Shown here piece after piece: positions 37,961 to 48,943 of a stretch of DNA of 64,000 nucleotides (its first letter is position 1; every line of letters starts with the position of its first letter). The DNA comes from Chrysemys picta bellii (taxonomy: Eukaryota; Chordata; Testudines; Emydidae). Position numbers and translations under genes: made by a program. The notes under the pieces are model-generated. The model saw only the letters and a program-made list of their open reading frames with translations. It had not been told where the DNA came from and ran no database searches. The stretch is taken from positions 62,707,587 through 62,771,586 of the forward strand of contig NC_088797.1 in the NCBI RefSeq assembly GCF_011386835.1, in the 5' to 3' direction.

Positions 37961-38633
37961 GAGCGGGGGAGACTGTGGGAACTATGGGGTAGCTATGGGA
38001 TAGCTACCCACAGTGCAACGCTCTGGAAGTTGACGCTAGCCTCGGTACATGGACGCACACCACCAAATTAATGTGCTTAGTGTGGCCGCATGCACTCGAC
38101 TTTATACAATTGGTTGCCAAAAATCGAATTCTGTAAATTCGGAGTAATCCCGTAGTGTAGACATACCCTTACTTTGTTCTATCTGTTACTACTTGGAACC
38201 ACTTAAATCCTGCTTTCTGTATTTAATAAAATCACTTTTTACTTATTAATTAACCCAGAATATGTATTAATACCTGGGGGAGCAAACAGCATGCATATCT
38301 CTCTATCAGTGATATAGAAGGTGAACAATTCATGAGTTTACCCTGCATAAGCTTTATGCAGGGTAAAATGGATTTATTTGGGTTTAGACCCCATTGGGAG
38401 TTGGGCATCTGAGTGTTAAAGACAGGAACACTTCTGTTAGCTTCTTTCAGGTAAACCTGCAGCTTTGGGGCAATTAATTCAGACCCTGGGTCTTTGTTGG
38501 AGCAGATGGGAGTGTCTGGCTCAGCAAGACAGGGTGCTGGGATCCCGAGCTGGCAGGGAAGGCAGGGGTAGAAGTAGTCTTGGCACATCGGGTGGCAGCT
38601 CCCAAGGGGGGTTCTGTGATGCAACCCGTCACA

Positions 38634-39857
38634 GAGGTTTTGGAACAAATTGATAAACTAAACAGAAATAAGTCTCCAGGACCTGATGGTATTCACCCAA
38701 GAGTTCTGAAGGAACTCAAATGTGAAATTGCAGAACTACTAACTGTCATCTGTAACCTATCATTTAAATCTGCTTCTGTACCAAATGACTGGAGGATAGC
38801 TAATGTGACGCCAATTTTTAAAAAGGGCTCCAGATGTGACCCTGGCAACTACAGGCCGGTAAGCCTCACTTCAGTACCGGGCAAATCAGTTGAAACTATC
38901 ATAAAGAACAAAATTGTCAGACACATAGATGAACATAATTTGTTGGGAAATAGTCAATGTGGTTTTTGTAAAGGGAAATCATGCCTCACCAATCTACTAG
39001 AATTCTTTGAGGGGGTCAACAAGCATGTGGACAAAGGAGATCCAGTGGATATACTGTATTTAGATTTTCAGAAAGCCTTTGACAAGGTCCCTCACCAAAG
39101 GCTCTTAAGCAAAATAAGCAGTCATGGGATAAGAGGGAAGGTTCTCTCATGGATTGGTAACTGATTAAAAGATAGGAAACAAAGGGTAGGAATAAATGGT
39201 CAGTTTTCAGAATGGAGAGAGGTAAATAACAGAGTTCCCCAGGGATCTGTACTGGGCCCAGTCCTATTTAACATATTCATAAATGATCTGGAAAAAGGGG
39301 TAAATAGTGAGGTGGCAAAATTTGCAGATGATACAAAACTACTCAAGGTAGTTAAGTCCCAGGCAGACTACGAAGAGCTACATAAGGATCTCACAAAACT
39401 AGGTGACTGGGCAACAAAATGGCAGATGAAATTTAATGTTGATAAATGCAAAGTAATGCATATTGGAAAACATAATCCTAACTATACATATACAATGATG
39501 GGGTCTAAATTAGCTGTTACCACTCAAGAAAGATCTTGGAGTCATTGTGGATAGTTCCCTAAAATTATCCACTCAAGGTGCAGTGGCAGTCAAAAAAGTG
39601 AACAGAATGTTGGGAATCATCAAGAAAGGGATAGATAATAAGACAGAAAATATCACGTTGCCTCTATATAAATCCATGGTATGCCCACACCTTGAATACT
39701 GCATGCAGATGTGGTCTCCACATCTCAAAAAAGACATATTGGAATTGGAAAAAGTTCAGAAAAGGGCAACAAAAATTATTAGGGGTATAGAATGGCTTCT
39801 GTATGAGGAGAGATAAGACTGGGACTTTTCAGCTTGGAAAAGAGGCAACTAAGGAAG
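38634..39857 (+). mobile_element. Outer CR1 LINE, segment 2 (reverse transcriptase)
   Basis: The frame 38580-39164 has NKSPGPDGIHPRVLKEL, CDPGNYRPVSLTSVPG and DILYLDFQKAFDKVPH. Then after stops come VPQGSVLGPVLF and KFADDTKLL (the FADD active-site box, about 39320), then the thumb. Several stops and frameshifts break it. It is interrupted at 39857 by the retrovirus. Confidence 0.9.
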
Positions 39858-40297
39858 TGTTGGAGAAAAACCCAATTCTCACTCTTTTGGTTGGGTGCAG
39901 CAAAGTCAGATACTTTATTTTCTCAAGCAATTGTGTAGAGGGAGAGAGTGCACTAGGACACAGGGTCTCCCCCTCCTAGGCAGGTCTCTCTACAGGTAAA
40001 CAATTACAGCAAGCATTTATACCTTTTGTTACAGACAATAATGAGCAACAGCTGCATTTTGTTTATACATAGGTCATCCTGATAACTTATTTTTCTCACT
40101 TATTTAGACTCTAGTCTACATTCCATCTTATCTACACAAGGTCGCAACAACTTCTCACACAGTTCTTTCCCACTCGCCTCACACAATCCTCGCTTTTACA
40201 AATCTTGCATTATTAGGGTTACAGCTAGCCTGACTCTTGCTAACAAACTGTCATGCATTACAATCCCCTTCCTTTCAGTTCTTTCTCTGCTTCCATA
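39858..40297 (-). repeat. 3' LTR of the endogenous retrovirus
   Basis: In the - strand, a TATAAAT box (GGTATAAATGC, about 40010-40020) and AATAAA (about 39908-39913) are visible. The start has decayed from TG to TA. Compared by eye, it differs from the 5' LTR at 13 of 440 positions (about 3 percent). Confidence 0.92.
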
Positions 40298-40310
40298 CCT
40301 CCCCCATTTT
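40298..40310 (-). promoter_or_regulatory. Retroviral polypurine tract
   Basis: The - strand reads AAAATGGGGGAGG directly against the 3' LTR. Confidence 0.85.
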
Positions 40311-40334
40311 GTACTACTAGTACAACAAACATTC

Positions 40335-42232
40335 TTAAATCTCTATTTGCATTAAGTCTTGGATTTCAGATTCTACATCAGATGCTTCAACCTTAGGGGT
40401 TTTGATTGGATGTAATGACAATGCATGATTAGCATGAACATGAAAGGTATTACTATTAGTACGTCCTTTACAACAATAATAACATAATCCTAAACTAACT
40501 AATAGCAATACAAGCAATAACATTCCCATAGCAATAATATGATGGGGTTGTTGTACAGTTTTAGTTATAAAGCACAATACATCATACTTAGTACATAAAG
40601 TAGACACTCTATAAGCTGTATGAAAGGCATACTTTTCAACTTGATATATATTTTGAAGCATGTGAATTTGCCCTTGTATTTCAGAGATTCTCTGAACCTC
40701 TGGTAACAGTGAAAGCAAATTTTGAAATCGATCAGGTACTAAGCTGGTCCAATTAAAGGGTATCTGGAACCTAAGGGCTACTTGCACAATTCTGTCTGCA
40801 GACCAGTAAATAATATGATTGCCTGCAGCGGTGGTGAGATTAAAATGTATATCTTGCAGTGTGGTGGCTTTAACACACCCTCATCCTAGAAGTACAGAAA
40901 GGCAGGGTCTGAGCACATGCATCACTGGGCAAGACGGCACAGCTCATCCAGCTTCCCTTCCCTTGAAGAGAAGCAGAACTTGAGGGATAGCTCAGTGGTT
41001 TGAGCATTGGCCTGCTAAACCCAGGGTTATGAGTTCAGCCCTTGAGGGGGCCACTTAGTGGATCTCAGGCAAAATCAGTACTTGGTCCTGCTAGTGAAGG
41101 CAGGGGGCTGGACTTGATGACCTTTCAAGGTCCCTTCCAGTTCTAGGAGATAGGATATCTCCATTAATTCTTTTTTAATTTTTTTAAAATTAGCTTGAAA
41201 ATGTCTCGGTGAATTACCCAATCCCACATGCATCCTCCCCTTGGACCCGGCAGGATTTGGTATGTGGGAACCCACACCCTCAACCGGTCCATATGCTTGG
41301 AAGGAGCACTGTGAACATCCGCACATCCACCCAGAAAATCTCCAAATAAGTCTCCATGGCCACAGATCAGATGGTACTCCTGATGTGTCTGTAAGGGCAG
41401 TGAGCCAAGCCTGATGCTCAAGATCATTCTGAATAGCCATTAGCTGGTCATTCAGGAAATCCTGAATTTCTGAACATGCTAGATCCCACTGCAATGCCTT
41501 CCCAGCCTCAGTGATATTCAATACCATCTCTGTCAGCAACTTCTGGGTCATAGAACTAAGGGCGGAAATAACATGTAACTCACCAACTCCAGGCTGTACC
41601 TGGGTTAGCTGTGCCCCAGAACTAAGGCCAGTGGCCTTCTCTAGTTGCCCCAATTTCTCATCATGTTCTTGGCTTCTAAAAATATTCCAAACTGCTGCTG
41701 CACTATTGGCCCCATCCCACAGGGATCCGGTCAAGTCTCTCTTCTTTCTAGAGGAAATAACCCAAGCCCTCTGTTGTGCTAATCTAATGGCAGCTCCCTG
41801 TGAGCAATTTGGGTATGTAGAGGTGATCTGGAAACTGGATAAGGGCAATGTAAATTTAACAGTCCCTAATGTAGTATTAATCACAGTCCATCGATATCCT
41901 AATACATCTCTCTTTGGTGTAGTACTGTACCATATCTGTTGGTTAAACACCTTTATGTACTTCTGGGAGGCTTTAATATTAATGGCATAAGAGGAGGGGT
42001 ATTGCAATAAGGTACAGGTAACATTATTAGTCACTGGAATAATTTCTATGCAGGTAAAATTTCCAGTGGCAGAACAAACTCTTTGGGTATTTGTTTGATT
42101 ATTCACTAATTGGGTGACCAAATAACAATAAGGGCCTCTCTCATTTAACACAGTGCAAGTTCCAGGAACAGACATCATCTCCACTGATCCATTTGTTTTC
42201 CACTCAATTGTTCGCTGTACATGGGATATCAT
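40335..42232 (-). pseudogene. Endogenous retrovirus env, broken by a SINE insertion
   Basis: The open frame 42232-41166 covers the end of the surface subunit, with many N-linked glycosylation sites. It includes a furin-type site (RKKR at about 41735) and the start of the transmembrane subunit with a coiled-coil-like stretch. A composite SINE at 40882-41165 then separates it from the last part (40881-40335), where a hydrophobic span (AMGMLLLVLLLVSLG) and a cytoplasmic tail are seen. I do not see a clear CX6CC motif. The first part of the surface subunit is not identifiable. The frame is long for a remnant but is interrupted, so no entry protein can be made from it. Confidence 0.8.
40882..41165 (+). 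mobile_element. Composite tRNA-derived SINE with extra 5' module, copy 1
   Basis: The tRNA-like part (GGATAGCTCAGTGGTTTGAG as A box, GGGTTATGAGTTCAGCCC as B box) and the tail (ATCAGTACTTGGTCCTGCTA, then CCTTCCAGTTCTAGGAGATA) are the turtle SINE. About 98 bases before it (CATCCTAGAAG to AGCAGAACTTGA) are shared with the copy at 57138-57411 but not with the copy at 58640. Confidence 0.85.
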
Positions 42233-43316
42233 TGTCTGTATCTGGATGTGTTACAGGGGTAATAGTGTAATGGAGGAGATGGCAGGGGCAGTGGCAACAA
42301 GGTGCCTTTGGTACTTGTCATTTAAAATCCAATTAGGGAGGGCAATACATGCTGAAGGACTTACCCAAAACACAGGGTGCAGCCTGTAGAATAAACCCCA
42401 AAATCAAATCAATACCACATTCCCAAGCATGGGTCCCACAAGTTTCTTCCTGCCAGTGTATAATTCTTTGTTTCTTCACCAGGGTCAGTTCTTAATATCT
42501 TTTGTAGTCAGGAATCCCTGGACTTTGGTGGTTTCAATGGAGCGAGTGTTCCTTCTTCTCTTTTCCTGAAACAGTCGTGGTTCAGCATCATACGGGGAGA
42601 GGTTACTAGCACATCACCCCATAATGGTTTTGCTTCTTCTAGAAAAATCTAAAGGCACAGTAGGTCTATCAGTGGACAAGGGAGAGGTTACTAGCACTTC
42701 ACCTTGTCTTTTTTTCTCCTGCTGTCCAGAAGGCACAGCAGAGCTAGAAAGAGAAATAGGCTTATCATCAGTCAGAGAATCCTCCTGAGGTGGAGGGGTC
42801 TTTTTTCAGTGAGAAGCATGGGTCCAGGTAGGCAGTCCTTGGCACTTCACAGCAGTGTTGGTGGTTAACAGGACTTGGAAAGGGCCCTTCCAGCATGGAG
42901 CCAAAGCAGTCTTTCATTGATGGACTTTATGTAGACTCAGTCTCCTGGTTTCAATAAATGGCAGGGCTGCTGGGGTCTTTGGGTAGCACTTCTTCTACCT
43001 GTGAGAAAAGACACCTAACACATTTCATTAATGCCTGGCAGTGTTTTGCAGATTTTACAGCTGCTTGGGCTCATTCAAGCCCCCCCTTTTCTTGGTTGTC
43101 AGCCAAGTCTTAGCTGTAAGCAGTGTCCTTGAATGGGGCCAGCGTCTTATCTTTGGACTGAGCTTGCTAGCTATTTTTTTCCCCCAGTTAACTCATTCTG
43201 TTCTTTTTCCTTCTCCCCTTCTTGGTTTCTTTTAACCTACAAAGGAAACTTCCACTCTTCACTCATACACCTTTTCCCAACAATGAACACATACACATTG
43301 CCATTATACAGTACTA
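42233..43316 (-). pseudogene. Endogenous retrovirus pol remnant (integrase C-terminus) and pol-env region
   Basis: At about 42955-42840 the - strand encodes TALAPCWKGPFQVLLTT, the C-terminal integrase module typical of gammaretrovirus-like elements, preceded by a stop. Between this and env the sequence is open only in scraps. Upstream of about 43015 nothing retroviral is readable. Confidence 0.75.
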
Positions 43317-44030
43317 TGGGGAAAAAGAACTAGGTAGTCTTAATGACAACCAGAGTAACACCGAAGGCCCAAATTCAGGCCCTCTGACAGAAGCTGACTA
43401 CACAGACGGCCTTTACGTAAGGCACTACAGGCCAGAACCTGAACTAAACTGGGCTGTGCAATCCCCTGCCAAATACGGTCATGGGCCATGACCAGAGGAG
43501 GGAGGGGAAGGAAGCCATGCAAAAGGCCTTAGCAACATGATAACAACTGGTTGATGGAAAAACATGGTAACTGCTAATTGATGAAATATAGTAACGGCTT
43601 ATATGAAGAAATTGCTTCTAGTAAAGGTCAGCTACCTGCCATCAGCCAATCATATATCATCTTTGGGCGTCCTGTAAATCCCCCCCGGAGAACAATATGT
43701 ACCCTGACGAAAAACAACACCCCAACTGGTGCCAAGTACCACCCATGTCAAAACCACCAAGAAACCCCCCACCCAATAGGCACCCAATTCTCGTAAGTAA
43801 TGAGGAAGCTACCGGGAAAAAGGAACAGACTCCTACTCTTATTTTCGCATAAATGACGTATTATTTGTAATATGCTTGCGGTTTGACGGAATAAAGCAGC
43901 CCGCGAGCTGCTGCTGGGTATGACAGTTTTCGGACTGTCATCCCAACACGTTGGTATGTATTGCAATAAACTAGCCTCAGGCTTGAGCCTGTGAACTAAA
44001 ATCAATGCGTGGGTGACTTTTTCCATGACA
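43317..44030 (+). mobile_element. Solo LTR nested in the retrovirus, family B (714 bp)
   Basis: It begins TGGGGAAAAAGAAC and ends CCATGACA. Flanks GTACTA (43311-43316) and GTACTT (44031-44036) match at 5 of 6. Two AATAAA signals (about 43890 and 43965) lie in + orientation near the end. Ends were chosen by the duplication and the TG/CA rule. Confidence 0.65.
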
Positions 44031-44036
44031 GTACTT

Positions 44037-44852
44037 TAGTCTTATTATTCAATGTATGCCATATACACCCTTCCAGTAAAATAACTTATATACAGAGCTT
44101 TGGAGCAACAAGCCAGGACAAGCACACCCACTTTTGAGGAGTCCACTCGGTACAACCTCTGGTGTCCAATAGCTTCCCTCCCTCCCCAGCCCTCTGGCTA
44201 GAAATCTGAGGTAGCCAGAAGGATCCCATGGGCAATATGGGGAGTGGGTTAACCTTTCATGTCCTTGCTTCCAAAGACTGTTGGTATGCAAATTTTAACA
44301 ACAATTTTTTCAATTAAAAGAGCTGGCCAATAAAGTTTCTTTTTCTTACTTAAGCAAATGTATTAGACTTTAGTATATCATGATTTATCCAAACCCTTTG
44401 TATTCCAAGTTGAATAAAACAAGTATCTGCTTTTTTTATTTAATCCTTCTATTTAATTTTGAACTAGACTGCCCTATGAAAATATTAAACACAACAATTC
44501 TGGCCACGAGACAAACACCACAAAACAGGACATAGAACACAGAACATAATTCCTATTTTGCCAGTAAATGCATGGTACGCTGAATGTTGTTCAGCTGGCA
44601 TCAGTTTTCTCTGATTATCTGAAAGACAAAAAACAGAGGTCTACCCCTTCTGGGCAGTCAGTCATTGCTTAAAATATTTCCTTTATATACAAATACTCCT
44701 GTTGATTTTCAGGCAAAACAGAGGAATTACCCCATATTTGCTTGTATTTGTTTCATAGGCAGCCCAGGTTTTAGTGGCTTCTACCCTTATCAGTTAGATA
44801 ATTTGCATTAATACAGATGCTTTCTGGCTTGCTTCTGGATCCAAAGCTATCC
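44037..44852. other. Retrovirus interior, not identified
   Basis: AT-rich sequence with no frame of note. It could be deleted pol or another old insertion. Confidence 0.3.
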
Positions 44853-44857
44853 ACAGC

Positions 44858-45678
44858 TGTCAAGGTTTCTTCCCCACTCTGAACTTTAGGGTACAGATGT
44901 GGGGGCCTGCATGAAAACTTCTAAGCTTAACTACCAGCTTAGATCTGGTTTTGCTGCCACCACTCCCAAGTGCTAATTCCCTTCCCTGGGTAGCTTTGAG
45001 AGACTTCTTCACCAATTTCCTGGTGAACACCGATCCAAACCCTTGGATCTTAACACAAGGAGAATTTAACCATCCCCCCTCCTTTCCCCCACAAGTTCCT
45101 GGTGAGTCCAGATCCAACCCCTTGGATCTTAAAACAAGGAAAAATCAATCAGGTTCTTAAAAAGAAGGCTTTTAATTAAAGAAAAGGTAAAAATCATCTC
45201 TGTAAAATCAGGATGGAAAATAACTTTACAGGGTAATCAGTTTCAAAGAGTCCAGAGGAACCCCCTCTAGCCTTAAGTTCAAAGCTACAGCAAACAGAGA
45301 TAAACACTCTAGCAAAAGGAACATTTACAAGTTGAGAAAACAAAGATAAAACTAACACGCCTTGCCTGGCTGTTACTTACAAGTTTGAAATATGAGAGAC
45401 TTGTTCAGAAAGATTTGGAGAGTATGGATTGATGTCTGGTCCCTCTTAGTCCCAAGAGCGAACAAACTCCCAAACAAAGAGCACAAACACAAGCCTTCCC
45501 CCCACCAAGTTTTGAAAGTATCTTGTCCCCTTATTGGTCCTTTGGGTCAGGTGTCAGCCAGGTTATCTGAGCTTCTTAACCCTTTACAAGATAAAAGGAT
45601 TTTGGAGTCTCTGGCCAGGAGGGATTTTATAGTATTGTACACAGGAGGGCTGTTACCCTTCCCTTTATAGTTATAACA
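44858..45678 (-). mobile_element. Solo LTR nested in the retrovirus, family C (821 bp)
   Basis: The + strand starts TGTCAAGG and ends TTATAACA, with a perfect ACAGC duplication at 44853-44857 and 45679-45683. The - strand has CTATAAAATCCC near its start and ATTAAA late, so minus is the likely orientation. Its interior holds an imperfect internal duplication around GATCCAA(A)CCCTTGGATCTT (about 45030-45060 and 45110-45135). Confidence 0.85.
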
Positions 45679-45683
45679 ACAGC

Positions 45684-48555
45684 TTAAAGATTCTTACTTA
45701 AAAAGGGACACAATTAACTTTCCCAGACTTTTGATTGCCTTTTACTTCTAACTCCTGCTTTCAAACACACAGTGATCTGAAAGAAAACACTACTTATAGT
45801 GCTCCTTAGAGCCTAATAGGATTTTAATTAAATAGCATGGCAAGGTTACATTTCTTTTACCCCTACTACAATATACACTGCACATGTTCTGTGGAAAATG
45901 CACATTTCCTCCATAATTCAACTTCCACAACACTAGTCATATTAATTTCTACACAAGGTGTAACTGTTTCTTTTGTGCTTACAAAATCTCCATGCACCCC
46001 TAGTAAAGTGACAACTCAACCACACAGAGCAAGGGGTACTGTCCTTCTCTCTCTTTACCAGATCTTTTATCTGCTATTTTGTTACCCAAAAACAAATTCA
46101 AATCTTTTATTCTCCTGGCTTTTACTACCCTGCTGCAGCCACAACTTTTGGTCTTTATTTAAAACATTTTAAATCTTGTAAAGGATTAAGTCACCTTAAG
46201 GATTAAATGCTAAATACCATATTAAACAACCCTAGTTTCCTGTGTCTGGCAAAAGTATTCTCGGTTTTGCAACTTTAAACAATACCAATTCATCTCAAAC
46301 TTATAAAATACAGATTGTACACAGCAGGAGTGTTCTTCAGCAAATTCGACTAACTTATTCATAGTCAAATAATTCCACTTAAATAACCTCTTGCCTGGAT
46401 TATTTACAGACATTCCTACCAAGTTTCACTGCTTGATTCCCTCTAGCAATTAGAGTTAACTTCTCACTCTCTTTTCTTAAATCATTTGCTTGTCTCCCAA
46501 AACGACACCCAATCAACTCAGATTTTACCATTCCAATGATTGTCCTGAGGATTTGAAATCCCCATGCTTATAATTACTTACTCCTTTCCTTCCACTATGC
46601 CCTCAAAGTTTCCAACCTGTTTTCCAATCTCTCTATCTGTTGCCTGCATGCTTGGGCCCGATCCTGCTTTTCTCGCTGAACCGTCCCTTCCATGGGCACC
46701 GGCTTGTTCCACTACCAATTTAGCTAGGAGGGTGGGCTTCTCAACTAGCCCCCACCCTTCCTGGTCTCTTCCATTAAACATTCTTACTCACAAGGCTACC
46801 GAGTCCTCCCTCGTGAGGCTTTCCACCTGGGCAAAAACGCATGACCCATTGGCGTTTAACTATTTGATTTCCTCTTTTGGCAAACACACTGCTGTTACGG
46901 TGTATGCTGAGCACAAATGGTTAAATTTTGACAAGTCCCTGAAGGACCGGTACTTGCTTAGCTAGTGCTTCCTTTTCTGCCTGGAAGTCCTGTCTCAAGG
47001 CTTGCAACTTGCCCTGGGTGTAGGTTTGAGTTGTTGCCTGGTTCATGATCTATTAATTGCTCAATTCTAGTTACCAAGTACACAACTCTTCCCTTTTCTC
47101 CAACTTCTCTATTGCCCAGTCCTGCTACGACTGGGGGTAGATCCACCTGACACCCTTCCCGATCAACCGGCGTGGAGAGAGGAATGCTAAACCCCCCTCC
47201 GATTCTCAGACTTACTGCGGCTGAGAGTAGGCACACTTTTAATCATGCAATTCTCAACATATAACACCAACAATACCAAGCAAAGCAAACATAAAATAAC
47301 AAGGGCAAAACAAATAGCTGGTGTGCATTATGACTGAATTTTAAAGCTTCATTAATAAAATAATAAACCAACAACAGAGAGTGTTGGAAACGCTCCCACA
47401 TCACTCAGGGAAAAAAACATTAATGCCCCAAGCTCTAAGCCACTTTCATACTCACACACGAATGTCCAGACTGGCCACGTCTGTGTATAACGTCCAGAGA
47501 AGGGGGAGAGGTGGACGGGAGATTATCCTTTATACAGCTTGTCCAGAATCTCCAACTTGCTTCCACTCTTGGGAGGGCTGTTCTCTTACACCCTGGGGTC
47601 TCCTGAGGCGTCTTTTCAGAGATTCCAGTCCAGGCCGGCTGCCTGTGGCTTCTTCAGCATCCCAAAACCATGCCGGCTCCAGGGTCGCAAAGGCAGACTG
47701 TTGGATCTCACTGGACAGTTAAGCTTTGCAAATGTAACCTCAGTCCTGTAACTTGTATTGCTTTTGGTTTGCCTCTGTCTATATTTTTTCACAGCCATCT
47801 GGGGACGTAAACAGTTTTTCTTTGTATTTAGCATGGTCTGTGTTGATTTTTGACCTTGAACGCAGAGCAACTTTCTCTTTATCTCTGGACCAAGCTGAAT
47901 TTCAAATTAACCCGTTCCTTTTCCTCAATAGACAAATTGCCCCCACTGTGTGTCAGAGGCTTTTTTGATGATTAAAAGCTCCTCTGAGATGTATGATCTT
48001 ATCTAGATTGAAGGTACCTTCTAGTGGGCATTGTTTAGGTGGATTTTCACACGTGTAAAGATTCCAATTTCTAAATACCTGCAGGTTCTAGGACCATAAT
48101 GTACATACATGTAATCTGCTGGGGTACCCTTAGGGGGTGAGGGGGAATGCTTAGACTGCCCCCCACCCATTTTCCAATCACACACACTGGGAGGATGCCC
48201 TGTCCGCGCTAGCGGCTCATAAACTAAGGGTCTCTCCTTACAGGGTACTCACACAGGAGAGGCTAACAAGGATGGCCACGACCCTTCTACACCTCCCTTC
48301 AGCAAAGAGCGTCAGCTAGTCTCAGAGAGACGGCGCCGCTCACTCTCGTTGCATCCAGTGAGATGATCAGACTATCAGCGGCTCACACAGAGAGGAAAGG
48401 GGGAGGGAAGATGAGTTCACACACTCCTAGACCCAGGTAGCTTCCTCACCGGACGATGCCAGGCCGAGCCAGCCCACCGTGGGTTGGATCTTCTACAGAC
48501 CGTCTAGTTACCGGGCTTGCTTTAGAATATTTCTGGTCACGAGCTTTCGCTTCAC
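45684..48555 (-). other. Retrovirus interior or second LTR element, unresolved
   Basis: The - strand has a TATAAAGG box (about 47535) and a 92-codon frame at 47236-46958 with no domain I can name. The order of promoter-like box, untranslated stretch, then frame would fit an LTR followed by a gag start. I could not find LTR ends. Confidence 0.3.
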
Positions 48556-48943
48556 AGAATACTCATAGACTCATAGACTCATAGACTTTAAGGTCAGAAG
48601 GGACCATTATGATCATCTGGTCTGACCCCCTGCATGCTGCAGGCCATAAAACCGTCCCTACCCCTTCCCTGGACTCTGCTGTTGAAGTCCCCAATCCTGT
48701 TTTTAGTGACTTCAATCGGCAGAGACCCTCCTGCTAGAGATCCCTGCCCCATGCTGCGGAGGAAGGCGAAAAACCTCCAGAGGCTCAGCCAATCTGCCCT
48801 GGAGGAAAATTCCTTCCCAACCCCAAATATGGCGATCAGTAAGACCCCGAGCATATAGGCAAGAGTCTCCAGCCTGACCCCTGTTAGCCATTATACTATT
48901 TACCTACCATTGCTTGGTTTTCCTTGACTACTATGTTTTACCA

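Larger units (their letters stand above)
35791..38168. mobile_element. PIF/Harbinger DNA transposon, decayed (2378 bp)
   Basis: The left end GGCCTGATCTACACTATGAG and right end reversed GGGTATGTCTACACTACGGG are inverted repeats. TTA flanks both sides (35788-35790 and 38169-38171). On the + strand, about 36180-36574 is a remnant of the Myb/SANT-like accessory protein (VKEFRQAYQKTKEANGRSG). On the - strand, about 37960-37080 is a transposase remnant with many stops. The two are convergent, as in the larger copy at 59768. Confidence 0.85.
35190..38633 (+). mobile_element. Solo LTR, family A, carrying a nested Harbinger element
   Basis: It starts TGTGACGTGCAG and ends GCAACCCGTCACA. A perfect GAGGT lies at 35185-35189 and 38634-38638. 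Without the Harbinger and one TTA copy it is about 1.06 kb, close to the 1177-bp LTR at 23357. The left part contains GGTCTCTTGTAAGGTATCAT and the right part TTTCTGTATTTAATAAAATC, a polyadenylation context. Confidence 0.9.

Noticed and set aside
40984..41060. Possible tRNA gene
   Set aside because: A and B boxes are present, but the body is degenerate and continues into the SINE tail. Same for 57240-57310 and 58645-58720.
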